Shown piece after piece: positions 8,117 through 15,815 of a DNA stretch of 25,360 bases. The notes below the pieces were generated by a model. The model was not told the DNA's origin. It saw only the letters and a program-made list of their open reading frames with translations, and ran no database searches. Source of the stretch: Hepatobacter sp965661165. GTDB lineage: Bacteria > Pseudomonadota > Alphaproteobacteria > Holosporales > Hepatobacteraceae. How positions within the stretch are numbered: position 1 is the stretch's first letter; the number at the start of each line of letters is the position of its first letter. The translations under genes and the position numbers were made by a program. Location of the stretch: the NCBI GenBank assembly GCA_965661165.1, contig CBFICL010000018.1, forward strand, positions 1-25,360, given 5' to 3'.

Positions 8117-8536
8117 ATGAAGCATAGGACAGGTCATGGCAAGCTGGGACGGCCTTCGCATCAGCGTCGTGCTCTTTTGATGTCATTAGCAAAAAGCTTG
8201 GTGAGCCAAGAGTGTATTGAGACAACATTAACAAAAGCGAAGGTGTTGAGACCTTTCGTGGAGCGGCTCATTTCCTTGGGGCGTCACGATACACCAGGGG
8301 CTCGCCAGCGTCTTTTTTCTTTTTCCCATGATCGTGCCTTTTTAAAAAAGTTGACGTCTGAGTTGCGGGTGCGTTATCAGAATCGCCCGGGGGGCTATAC
8401 GCGGATTATCAAAAAGGGTTACCGTTTTGGGGATCATGCACCTGTGGCGTTGATGGAGCTTGTGGACAGGCCTCTGCCTCAACAAAAGAAGGCTTCTAGC
8501 AAAAAAACAACCTCCGCGGAGGAGGCACCAAGGTAG
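8117..8536 (+). CDS. rplQ: 50S ribosomal protein L17
   Basis: L17 lies near the peptide exit tunnel of the large subunit. The 139 residues begin MKHRTGHGKLGRPSHQRRAL and include GGYTRIIKKGYRFGDHAPVALMEL, both typical, followed by a lysine- and alanine-rich tail. A GGATAAGGA site precedes the ATG. It is the last ribosomal gene of the operon; pssA begins 9 bases later and probably shares the transcript. Confidence 0.97.
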   Translation: MKHRTGHGKLGRPSHQRRALLMSLAKSLVSQECIETTLTKAKVLRPFVERLISLGRHDTPGARQRLFSFSHDRAFLKKLTSELRVRYQNRPGGYTRIIKKGYRFGDHAPVALMELVDRPLPQQKKASSKKTTSAEEAPR

Positions 8537-8545
8537 GGGACGTGT

Positions 8546-9358
8546 ATGGGCGCTTCGTTTCTTGCCAAAAACCATCGCAGGCGAGACTCTTTGCGTGTGT
8601 ACAAAGAACACATTTGGCAAAAAGCACCTTCTCCTGATCAGATTCGCCACGTTTTTCCTAACGTCATCACCATTGTGGGCATGTGTCTTGGCCTTTCGGC
8701 TATTCGCTTTGCCTTTTCTCATTACTGGGAATGGTCGGTGATGTGCATTTTGGCGGCCAGTGTGTTCGACATGGCGGATGGCCGTGTGGCTCGTTTTTTG
8801 GGGAGCGCATCTGATTTTGGTGCTGAACTTGATTCATTAGCAGATTTTTTGTGTTATGGCGTTGCGCCCGCGCTGGTGATTTATTTCCATTCCTTGTCGG
8901 CATGTCCGGGGCTGGGGTGGGCGTTGTGTCTTTTTTTTATGACGTGTTCAGCGTTGAGGTTGGCGCGGTTTAACGTCTATCGCCTTTTGTCGAAAAAAGT
9001 TTCGTGGGGTGATTATTTCTCTGTGGGCGTGCCGGCACCGGGTGGGGCCTTTATTGCGCTCCTTCCTTTTTTTCTTCATTTTTCGTCCGGCATGGAGTGG
9101 ATGTTTCCTTGGTATTTTCTGGTGACGCTGGCTTTGGGGGGCGGGCTGATGGTTAGTCGTTTGCCCACGCTGGTGTTTAAGCGCTTTCCTTTTGCAAAGC
9201 AACGCTTGCCCCTTCTTTTGTTAGGGGTGGCGCTTATCACGGGCGGCCTTTTTAGCATGCCGTGGGCTGTGATGACTTTGTTGACCTTGGCGTATGTGGC
9301 CTCGATCCCATGGAGTTTTCTCTGGGTGAAGCGTCGTCGTCACCTCACGCCTTCTTAG
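8546..9358 (+). CDS. pssA: CDP-diacylglycerol-serine O-phosphatidyltransferase
   Basis: This inner-membrane enzyme family transfers a phosphatidyl group from CDP-diacylglycerol to an alcohol; here serine is the likely acceptor, giving phosphatidylserine for phosphatidylethanolamine synthesis. The CDP-alcohol phosphotransferase motif DxxDGxxARx8GxxxDxxxD is complete (Asp75, Asp78, Gly79, Ala82, Arg83, Gly92, Asp96, Asp100). The preceding FPNVITIVGMCLGL and the GVPAPGGA loop are typical of bacterial PssA, and several hydrophobic helices follow. The ATG has an AGGGGA site 5 bases upstream. Assignment to serine rather than another alcohol rests on overall resemblance. No psd gene lies beside it in this window. 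Confidence 0.88.
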   Translation: MGASFLAKNHRRRDSLRVYKEHIWQKAPSPDQIRHVFPNVITIVGMCLGLSAIRFAFSHYWEWSVMCILAASVFDMADGRVARFLGSASDFGAELDSLADFLCYGVAPALVIYFHSLSACPGLGWALCLFFMTCSALRLARFNVYRLLSKKVSWGDYFSVGVPAPGGAFIALLPFFLHFSSGMEWMFPWYFLVTLALGGGLMVSRLPTLVFKRFPFAKQRLPLLLLGVALITGGLFSMPWAVMTLLTLAYVASIPWSFLWVKRRRHLTPS

Positions 9359-9371
9359 ATTCATCTTGCCT

Positions 9372-9394
9372 CTTGCGTCGCAAGCTTACTTTTT
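9372..9394 (+). terminator. Possible terminator after pssA
   Basis: A short hairpin (CTTGC, 3-base loop, GCAAG at 9372-9384) is followed, after a CTTAC interruption, by five T residues at 9390-9394. It lies 14 bases past the pssA stop and just before the tRNA gene. The stem is short, so this is a weak candidate. Confidence 0.3.
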
Positions 9395-9411
9395 CTAACC
9401 TTAAAGAGCGT

Positions 9412-9487
<76 letters not shown>

Positions 9488-9732
9488 GGGTGAGACCGGA
9501 TTTTAGGGTTTTTTAATTTTTCCAAAAACAAAATTATCATCAAACTGTCATCAACGTGAATCATGTTGTGGCTCCTGTTAGCGAGGGCATTTTGACATGA
9601 TGCCAGGACGGAGGAGCGCGGTGTATTGAACAGACATGAGTGGCGACGGGTGCCGTACTCAGTTCAAAAGGGTCCACTATATGTCATCTTGATTTTTGTG
9701 GCGGTCCTGTTTGCTTTTGGGTTATCGGTGAT

Positions 9733-10722
9733 TTATGACCCTTTGGGCGATGGCTGTTTGTGGTCTTTACGTGGTTTCGTGGTGATTTGCTCTTTGGGGT
9801 CTTCTTGAGGCGTTTTGGCGAGCAGGTCAGAGGCAAAGATGGTTTCTCGAATTTGCGCCCCAAGATCACCCACATGTTGGGGTGTGCTGGGCACAAAAAT
9901 AACGCTGTTTTGTGAGGAAGAGCCCAAGTCTTTCAGCATATCCAGGTATTGCGTCATCATCACAACCTCCATGACAGATTGACGCGTCACGCCTTTAACG
10001 CCGTGCATCATGTCTTCCACAGAACTTTTCAGCCCCTCAATAATGGCATGTCGCTGACCTGCCAGTCCTTTGCCATGCAAAATGTTTGATTCAGCTTCGG
10101 CCTCGGCTTGTTTCACGCGAATGACCTTTTCGGCTTCCCCTTTTTCTTGTGCGGCGAGGCGTAGGCGTTGCGCTGTATTGATTTCATTCATAGCACTTTT
10201 AACATGCGCATCAGGTTGAATATCTGTGATGAGCACCTTCAAGATTTCATAACCAAACCCTTTCATTTGAGCCATCAAATCGTCACATACAACATTGGCA
10301 ATATCATCTTTTTTGGAAAAAACATCATCAAGAATCATTTTGGGCACCTGTGCACGCACGGCATCAAAAACAAAGGCTTGGATTTGGTCATCAGGAGATT
10401 CCAGTGTGTAGAAAGCCTCAAAAATTTTGTTTTCAAGAATGCGATACTGCACAGATGTCATCAGGTTCACAAACACATTGTCTTGCGTTTTGGTCTCAAC
10501 GGGAACATCCATTTGTAAAATACGTAAGCTCATGCGTCCCTTCACATGTTCAAAGAAGGGAATGAGGGCACGCAGCCCTGGGCGCGCAATGCGAGAAAAA
10601 CGGCCTAAACGTTCTACCACGGCCACGTTTTGTTGGTTCACAATAAAAAAAATGGCAGGTACCAATAGGATCGCCACACTGGCGACAATTAACAAACCAA
10701 CCAAAAAGTTCACTATGTCCAT
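9733..10722 (-). CDS. SPFH/Band 7 membrane protein, HIR/stomatin-like
   Basis: SPFH proteins form oligomeric membrane microdomain scaffolds. The 329-residue product has an N-terminal membrane anchor (about 5-28), an SPFH domain (about 28-190) containing ERLGRFSRIARPGL and VNLMTSVQYRI, a charged alpha-helical stretch rich in AEAE repeats (about 190-235), and a conserved tail with MTQYLDMLKDLG and SVIFVPS. The region from GYEILKVLITDIQPD through AMNEINTAQRLRLAA is strikingly like plant hypersensitive-induced reaction (HIR) proteins as I recall them. The last 30 residues are polar and lysine-rich. It is monocistronic by spacing. Cellular role here is unknown; membrane organisation or protease regulation are the family's usual roles. 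Confidence 0.88.
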   Translation of the reverse strand: MDIVNFLVGLLIVASVAILLVPAIFFIVNQQNVAVVERLGRFSRIARPGLRALIPFFEHVKGRMSLRILQMDVPVETKTQDNVFVNLMTSVQYRILENKIFEAFYTLESPDDQIQAFVFDAVRAQVPKMILDDVFSKKDDIANVVCDDLMAQMKGFGYEILKVLITDIQPDAHVKSAMNEINTAQRLRLAAQEKGEAEKVIRVKQAEAEAESNILHGKGLAGQRHAIIEGLKSSVEDMMHGVKGVTRQSVMEVVMMTQYLDMLKDLGSSSQNSVIFVPSTPQHVGDLGAQIRETIFASDLLAKTPQEDPKEQITTKPRKDHKQPSPKGS

Positions 10723-10831
10723 CCTGCACCTGCTTTCATCACCTCAACACCTTCTCTTAGGATAGGGCGCCAGCTCTTAAAATGTCTTTAAAAGATAAAA
10801 AATGAAAGGCTGTTGAGTCTTTGTGGTGGGG

Positions 10832-10867
10832 AATATAGAAAGGGGAAAGAACGCCCCCCTCTATATT
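10832..10867 (-). terminator. Stem-loop between F-box-like gene and SPFH gene
   Basis: Arms AATATAGA (10832-10839) and TCTATATT (10860-10867) pair perfectly, enclosing an inner GGGG/CCCC stem and a short loop. It lies downstream of the minus-strand gene ending at 10993 and upstream of the SPFH gene. The flank lacks a clear T-run on either strand, so it may be a transcript-end hairpin working without one. A second hairpin, CCCTGT-CTGC-ACAGGG, lies at 10878-10893. Confidence 0.4.
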
Positions 10868-10992
10868 GATTTTAGGGCCCTGTCTGCACAGGGTTGGCTA
10901 TGTCAGATTTGGCCATACCAGAACCGAGGTAGGGGGGCGAGAGGGACGGCTTTTTGCACCTGTCTCTTACGCCTGGGCCTCTAAAGGGTTGG

Positions 10993-11859
10993 TTATGCTG
11001 GGGGGCCAGCTGCCGAACGTGCTTCTTTGGCGTTGTCTCCTTCGGGGGTCTCCACGATCGTGTCCTTTTCATTGGGTTGGCTTTGTGCTGATTCTTGATC
11101 CTGGGCGTCTGTGCGTTTCTTGAGCGCATCTCTGGCATCGTTCCATTGATTGTGAATCTGTTCACTCATGATGCCCGCAATACGGGGGACACATAAAGCG
11201 CCTTCAACGCAATGACTTACGTCAGAGGTGAAGAAATTTTTCATTGTCACAATCACGCGTTCACTGGATGGGTCATAGAGGGATGCCGTCAACGGGATCT
11301 CTCGTGGGGACTCACTCTCAGAGGCATGTTCCGCAGGGTGCGCCTTCACGGTCAACAGCATGGGGAACGCCTCTTTTTGTTCATTTGATGCATGAAAGCT
11401 ATAGCACGTGACGGGGACTGTGGGGCGCTTTTGAATAAGATCTAATACCTTGCCTCCACCAAATATGAAATGGTCAAACCGTCTTGGTTGTGCGGGTAAA
11501 AAACGCAGCTTCACCCCAGCAAGGATGCCATGTTCCGTCATGGTGGAGCAGGTTTCCATCAACGCCAGTTGATCATAGAAGGGCATATAATCACGGATGA
11601 TCTTCTGAATTAACTCAGGCGGCAAAACCAGCAAAATGTTTGGCGTAGTCTCTCCATCAGGCGCGTCTTTCTGGGGTTTCTTTTGTTCGATTGTTTTTTC
11701 CTTTGATGAAGGGGGGCAAAACCTAACCCTTATATCCACAAGGCACCGCTGAGAAGCTTGAGGACTATGGAAAAAATGATCTTTGCCCTGAAGGGCCTCT
11801 TCAGAAAGAGGCACCAATGCTGTGCTATGTCTTTTAATCAAAAGCGAAAGGGGACACAT
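10993..11859 (-). CDS. F-box-like domain protein, candidate host-directed effector
   Basis: I recognise no full-length family, but one segment (about residues 79-107 from this start) reads LPPELIQKIIRDYMPF followed by YDQLALMETCSTM. This fits the eukaryotic F-box pattern LPxELxxxIxxx..DxLxLxxxC. F-box proteins bind Skp1 and recruit substrates to SCF ubiquitin ligases; bacteria with such domains are mostly intracellular. The rest is a low-complexity polar linker before the F-box, a possible beta-rich region (about 130-225), and an acidic, Ala/Glu-rich tail ending AAGPPA. There is no signal peptide, so export would need another route. I start at the ATG at 11859, which has AAGG upstream; a TTG at 11913 would add 18 residues. 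The gene is real by length and clean borders; function is inferred. Confidence 0.68.
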   Translation of the reverse strand: MCPLSLLIKRHSTALVPLSEEALQGKDHFFHSPQASQRCLVDIRVRFCPPSSKEKTIEQKKPQKDAPDGETTPNILLVLPPELIQKIIRDYMPFYDQLALMETCSTMTEHGILAGVKLRFLPAQPRRFDHFIFGGGKVLDLIQKRPTVPVTCYSFHASNEQKEAFPMLLTVKAHPAEHASESESPREIPLTASLYDPSSERVIVTMKNFFTSDVSHCVEGALCVPRIAGIMSEQIHNQWNDARDALKKRTDAQDQESAQSQPNEKDTIVETPEGDNAKEARSAAGPPA

Positions 11860-11975
11860 GTCCAGCCTTGATCCCCTTTCTTCCCAGGATTGTGCTTTTT
11901 GCCATTTTGTCAACTATCTTGCCAAAAAAATCAAAGCGTTATGTGGCACGGGCAAAGGGGGGAAGCATCTGGGGA

Positions 11976-12002
11976 AAAGGAGGGGGACAGAGCCCCCCTC
12001 CT
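11976..12002 (-). terminator. Rho-independent terminator of the glycosyltransferase gene
   Basis: Read on the minus strand, AGGAGGGGG pairs with CCCCCTCCT around a short loop, followed directly by TTTT. It begins about 20 bases after the stop of the gene ending at 12023. Stem strength and the T-run make this the clearest intrinsic terminator of the accessory region. Confidence 0.7.
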
Positions 12003-12022
12003 AGATTGAGCGTGATGTGAGA

Positions 12023-13633
12023 TCAGGCAGGCAGGCTGTCGGGCGTCACAAAACTTGGTTTTTTGCGCTTACTTTTATCAACCCATGAGTTTGCAAAACA
12101 CACAGCCCGGCCCAACACTTTGCTGACATATTGAACACCAAAGGGCACAAGGGCATTGTAGGGTTCAGCATCCAAAATGAAAGCCCTTTCAAAGTCGTCA
12201 TACTTCAAAACACTTTTTCGCCCTCCTGACCACAAAAGTTTCGGGAAAAATCCCTTTCTCTGAATGACATGATCAATCACTTCCCCGCACCCGGATTTCA
12301 TACACATCAAACCAGGCCCTGTGGCAAAAACCGTATAACTCTGGTCTTCACCGTGGGCTTTTTTGGCGCCCAAAACACCGATGTTTATCATTGCTTCGTA
12401 GCGGGACACGATCTCCCACAAAATGCTTGACCACAGTTCTCGAGAAGGATGGGAAAGGTAAGGGTCGTTATTGTTGTAGGGGAGACGGCAGGCATGAGGC
12501 GTTTGAGGAATGGCTTGGGGAAGCGGCCTAACTTGAAAGCCGTCAAGATCGCAATAAAGGCCACCATAAATCATCAACACAAGTTTGCGATCAATGTCTG
12601 TCAAAGAGCCGTAGTTTTTGAGCCCCCCACCTTCAAAGTGTTGGATAGACCGGATCGCGCTATACAAGTCAGGGGCGAGGATCTTTTGGGCCTCATCATA
12701 AACATCTTGAATATCATGGATGATCAGTTTGCCATGCTTTTGTAATCTCAGCAGGTGGTCACGCACTTCTGGTGGCGTTTGTATGCGTTTTTTGGATGCG
12801 TGAAGATCGAGGTCAAACATGTTTTGAACGGCATGCATGAGAAGATCATTTTGCACTTGATCCTTCGCAAACTCGTGCGTGAAAAAAGAAGCAAAATGGG
12901 TTCTGAGACTGTTTTGGGGAAACCCTTCATACACACCTGCGGGGATGCGTGAAGCTTGGGGTTTGAGGATCTCAGACAATGTCTTCAATTGATGGGCCGG
13001 ACCATAATGACAAAAGCCGACCATTGAATTCTGTCTATCTAGCTCTCTTCTGACCTCCTTAAGGAAGGACGCTTGTTTAGGGTAGCCTCGTAAAATGGTT
13101 TCCACATAGGGTTCAATGTTTTCTTTCTTCGCAAATAAGAGCTTCTCTCGATAGGCTTGTTTTTCAATTGCGTCTTTCAAGTCGGACAGCTTATCTTCAA
13201 AACCGTTGGTGGCCAGTGTTGTGAATGTGTTGAGTATATGGCCCTTGTTGGTCCAAAAATGAACTTTCCAGCCGCTTTCAAGGGCCTCGCTGCACAGGCT
13301 CAGCAATCCATAGAAAAAATGTTCTGGCAAAGCATTATCGTGATAGATGACGTGTATGTTTTTGTGAAGATTCTCGGGAGCAGCCTTTTCGTCAAACACC
13401 TGAACCCATTCACCCAAGCTAGCTTTGGCTTGCTTGTTGACAGGTGTTTCCTTCTCAAGGGATTCGACAATATCTTCGCTGGTGATCTGGCGAAAGGTTT
13501 TTGTGGGGGCTTGCGTGAGCAAATTTTTGATCAGAGGGAGAGAGAGCCCTTGGCGGAGAGTCGCTCCACAAATGTGTGCGTGTAGCCCAAAAATAAGAAG
13601 GGCTAGTAAAAAGCCCGGCCTCATGAAAGTCAT
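12023..13633 (-). CDS. Secreted glycosyltransferase with DxD motif (TcdA/GT32-like)
   Basis: This 536-residue protein has a Sec-type signal peptide (basic MTFMRPG, hydrophobic FLLALLIFGLHAHICGA, about 1-24). It also carries the hallmarks of the sugar-binding DxD glycosyltransferase family: IHVIYHDNALPEHF (93-106) and VHFWTN (124-129) at the N-terminal strand, then SLTDIDRKLVLMIYGGLYCDLDGF with Asp362 and Asp364 as the metal/UDP-sugar DxD. The same arrangement occurs in clostridial glucosylating toxins and in GT32 enzymes. About 215 residues separate the two parts, largely helical. A host-protein or surface-glycan target is inferred, not shown. Start: TTG/ATG choices are limited; an in-frame ATG three codons in is equally possible, and neither has a clear ribosome binding site. 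The upstream region is very AT-rich. Confidence 0.8.
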   Translation of the reverse strand: MTFMRPGFLLALLIFGLHAHICGATLRQGLSLPLIKNLLTQAPTKTFRQITSEDIVESLEKETPVNKQAKASLGEWVQVFDEKAAPENLHKNIHVIYHDNALPEHFFYGLLSLCSEALESGWKVHFWTNKGHILNTFTTLATNGFEDKLSDLKDAIEKQAYREKLLFAKKENIEPYVETILRGYPKQASFLKEVRRELDRQNSMVGFCHYGPAHQLKTLSEILKPQASRIPAGVYEGFPQNSLRTHFASFFTHEFAKDQVQNDLLMHAVQNMFDLDLHASKKRIQTPPEVRDHLLRLQKHGKLIIHDIQDVYDEAQKILAPDLYSAIRSIQHFEGGGLKNYGSLTDIDRKLVLMIYGGLYCDLDGFQVRPLPQAIPQTPHACRLPYNNNDPYLSHPSRELWSSILWEIVSRYEAMINIGVLGAKKAHGEDQSYTVFATGPGLMCMKSGCGEVIDHVIQRKGFFPKLLWSGGRKSVLKYDDFERAFILDAEPYNALVPFGVQYVSKVLGRAVCFANSWVDKSKRKKPSFVTPDSLPA

Positions 13634-13675
13634 ATAAAGAAATGAAAAAACAAAAGTGAATTTTAGTGTCTTTTA

Positions 13676-13689
13676 TAAAAAATTTTTTA
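13676..13689. promoter_or_regulatory. A/T palindrome upstream of glycosyltransferase gene
   Basis: A perfect 14-base palindrome of T, six A, six T and A sits about 43 bases upstream of the glycosyltransferase start within a very AT-rich stretch (13640-13735). Similar A/T palindromes precede other secreted-protein genes here. No standard -35/-10 pair could be placed with confidence. The rest of 13690-13874 holds stem-loops but no supportable gene. Confidence 0.3.
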
Positions 13690-13791
13690 CAATATTTTGC
13701 TATTATTTATATGAATTAATGCACAAAAATTATGTGTTCCCATGTGAACGTGGGCATTTCTGCTTCTTGAGAGCGGCTATCTTCGGGCGGC

Positions 13792-13858
13792 AAAAGGGGA
13801 GAAGAGAGACCCTTTGCAGCAGGAGCAAGGGGGGCCGGTGTGAGCCTCCCTCTTCTTT
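13792..13858. repeat. G6/C-rich stem-loop pair in intergenic space
   Basis: Two hairpins can be drawn: GCAAAAGGGG with CCCTTTGC (about 13789-13820), and GGGGGGC with GCCTCCC (one mismatch, about 13832-13852), the latter followed on the plus strand by TCTTCTTTTT. They lie between the minus-strand genes ending at 13875 and starting at 13633, so probably mark a transcript end, though the T-run is on the other strand. Confidence 0.35.
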
Positions 13859-13874
13859 TTCGTGATCCTCGCGC

Positions 13875-14264
13875 TTAATCGTCTTTGCAAGGAGAGAACG
13901 TGCCGTCTTGTTGAAGTTTGCGCAGTTGGATCTGGGGATAGTCGCGCCGTATTTGCGTGATGATGCCTATCTTGCCTCCGTGATGTGAGCCATAGGTGAT
14001 CAAAACAGGCGCGGCAGATTCTATCAACCTATGTGGCGCATGTGATTTAAGGCTTGCTTTCTTGAGAAAAAGGGTCGCTGACTTTCTTTTTTGGGCTTCT
14101 TTTCCTGGATGACCATGATGTTGCTTTTGACGAGGGAGGGGAGGTGCGTCTTCTGGGCTATCGTTTGAGGGTAAAGCCTTTAAAGCGGTTGCGCCCTGTG
14201 CGGCAAGACCCAAAAGCAGTCCACATCGAAGGAGAGAAGAAAATAAAAAACGGTGAGAAAGCAT
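13875..14264 (-). CDS. Small secreted protein with KOW-like C-terminus
   Basis: Unrecognised family, about 129 residues. The N-terminus MLSHRFLFSSLLRCGLLLGL followed by AAQGATA is a good Sec signal peptide with cleavage near residue 25. A Pro/His/Lys-rich, probably disordered middle follows (DSPEDAPPLPRQKQHHGHPGKE). The last 40 residues, VLITYGSHHGGKIGIITQI.RDYPQIQLRKLQQDG, resemble a KOW/SH3-like strand pattern (G.h.GK.G.v..v....v.l), a weak similarity. I start at the ATG at 14264; a TTG at 14288 would add eight residues ahead of the signal peptide. It is divergent to the serine protease gene. A small periplasmic or exported protein is all that can be said. Confidence 0.55.
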   Translation of the reverse strand: MLSHRFLFSSLLRCGLLLGLAAQGATALKALPSNDSPEDAPPLPRQKQHHGHPGKEAQKRKSATLFLKKASLKSHAPHRLIESAAPVLITYGSHHGGKIGIITQIRRDYPQIQLRKLQQDGTFSPCKDD

Positions 14265-14329
14265 CAATTCAATATCCAAAACAAACAACTCTTTATGTGA
14301 AGTCGTTTTTTTGTCTAAAGCCTATGTTC

Positions 14330-14392
14330 TTTTTAAAAACCATTGGTTTTGAACGTTGTTTATTTGACAAAAAGGCACATCCTTATTCGGAT
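14330..14392 (+). promoter_or_regulatory. Possible promoter region of the serine protease gene
   Basis: A TTTTTAAAAA palindrome (14330-14339) is followed by TTGACA (14364-14369), a perfect -35 consensus. At 17-base spacing the -10 would be TCGGAT (14387-14392), which matches TATAAT poorly. It lies 47 bases ahead of the preferred ATG at 14439. Confidence 0.3.
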
Positions 14393-14438
14393 CACTTGTG
14401 GTGTGTCTGCACTGAAGGAGGTGAGGCAAGAACTTCAC

Positions 14439-15815
14439 ATGACCTGCAAAAAAGATAAAAAATCACAATTTGTTAAAATATACATCTTATGTTGGCTATC
14501 AATCTACTTTTTAGATATTTTTTGGGTGCGTGGGATGATTTTTTTTATTGCAATCGTGTTTTTATGGGTGCGTGATGTAGGTGCCATGGAGGCTGACACC
14601 AAGACCAAAGACACGGCGGTCAAAAATTTTGTTGTGATTCCCCCAGATCCAGGAAGCCTTCGCCACGATGCTGACGCAGGACTTTTTTTTTATGGAACCG
14701 ATGACACCCAGCCCTTACGTACCTCAGAAAACGTGCTTCAGCCCGATCGCATGCTCAGAAATGATGCAGGGTTTGTGTATAAAATTAAAAAAGTATCTTT
14801 CGATTCTACGTCCTCAGGCGATACTCAGCCTTGCGGATTATCACGTTCAACATGGCAGAGAGAAGAGCAAGAAAGAAAGGATGCGCATAGCGAGGAAGCT
14901 CTTCCTTTTCCAACGCCCCGAAGCAAAACGATATCTGGTTCGTTTCTTTTAACCAAAATAAAACAAGGCAGAGAATGGGCATGCATGCATCACCTGCGCA
15001 CGCCTGTAGAGAATGCCACAGAGAGCCCTTTCTCTTCCATTGGTCGTCTGCTCATGACTTATGAAAATGGTGCGATTTATTTGGGAACGGGGCGGGCCAT
15101 CACGCAAAATCACATTCTCACAGCGGCGCATAACGTTTTTTATTGGTCAAAAGGTCTTTGCGCCGATGAGATCTGTTTTCAGCCAGGCTTAAGAGGGGAC
15201 AGGGCCATCGATAATGTTCAAGTGGCCAATATTGTGATTCCACGTGCCTATGTTGAAGCTCAAAATGAGGAAGAACGGCGCAAAAATGATATTGCACTTT
15301 TGAAGTTGGATCGCCCCCTTACCATGCCGATCCCGCCCTTTTCGCTGCTGAGTTTGGAAGAAGAGAATCATGTACCTGTGATGGTGGCGGGTTATCCGGG
15401 AGACGTTCAAAATGGACGTTATATGTATAAGGCGCAAAGCCCTCTTGTGAGTTTGTCAAATGCGCGGCTTTTTTATAACCTACAAACAGCACCTGGGCAG
15501 AGTGGTGCCAGTGTTCTTCTCCTTGACCCTAAGTTTGCAGACTGTCCAACGGTGGGGGTTCACACGCACGGTGCGGCCCATAAGAAAGCGATTGATGAAG
15601 GCATTTATTTCAAAATGCATCTCCGCACCAATAAAGAAGCGCGCGAGAATCAGCGATTGCTGGAGGAAAATTTAAACAGTGGTGTCGCCATGAGCCATAA
15701 AATTGTCCAAGACTTTATCCAACCTGCAATCTGTGATGAGAGCGTTAACCTCTTCCCCACGGACATCGAAGTATGCGGTACCTCTCTGACGATCAAGCGC
15801 CGCCAATCTTTCTGA
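14439..15815 (+). CDS. Secreted trypsin-like (V8-type) serine protease
   Basis: A chymotrypsin-fold S1 peptidase resembling glutamyl endopeptidases. From this start (458 residues) the triad is His231 in LTAAHNV, Asp284 in KNDIALLKLDRP and Ser355 in APGQSGAS, followed by VGVHTHG, the counterpart of the V8 VGIHxGG. A hydrophobic N-terminus (KIYILCWLSIYFLDIFWV, then MIFFIAIVFLWVRDVGA) indicates export; a variable ~130-residue pro-region precedes the catalytic domain. Starts: ATG 14439 has AAGGAGGTGAGG upstream but at long spacing (12-16 bases); ATG 14535 would give a shorter, cleaner signal peptide; a TTG at 14343 is less likely. The target of the protease, host or envelope, is unknown. Confidence 0.82.
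   Translation: MTCKKDKKSQFVKIYILCWLSIYFLDIFWVRGMIFFIAIVFLWVRDVGAMEADTKTKDTAVKNFVVIPPDPGSLRHDADAGLFFYGTDDTQPLRTSENVLQPDRMLRNDAGFVYKIKKVSFDSTSSGDTQPCGLSRSTWQREEQERKDAHSEEALPFPTPRSKTISGSFLLTKIKQGREWACMHHLRTPVENATESPFSSIGRLLMTYENGAIYLGTGRAITQNHILTAAHNVFYWSKGLCADEICFQPGLRGDRAIDNVQVANIVIPRAYVEAQNEEERRKNDIALLKLDRPLTMPIPPFSLLSLEEENHVPVMVAGYPGDVQNGRYMYKAQSPLVSLSNARLFYNLQTAPGQSGASVLLLDPKFADCPTVGVHTHGAAHKKAIDEGIYFKMHLRTNKEARENQRLLEENLNSGVAMSHKIVQDFIQPAICDESVNLFPTDIEVCGTSLTIKRRQSF

Noticed and set aside
9626..9808. Plus-strand 60-residue frame with one hydrophobic helix and a GGAGGA site before a TTG
   Set aside because: It overlaps the 3' end of the SPFH gene by 76 bases on the opposite strand, needs a TTG start and resembles nothing known. 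The 9488-9732 stretch otherwise shows only a short CATCAA direct repeat and no terminator for the tRNA.
10891..11090. Three spaced copies of GGGTTGG(C/T)T as a tandem repeat of about 95 bases
   Set aside because: The sequence between the words is not similar, so this is coincidence.
10872..11165. Minus-strand 97-residue frame between the SPFH and F-box-like genes
   Set aside because: It overlaps the F-box-like gene out of frame, has a very basic random-looking composition and no ribosome binding site.
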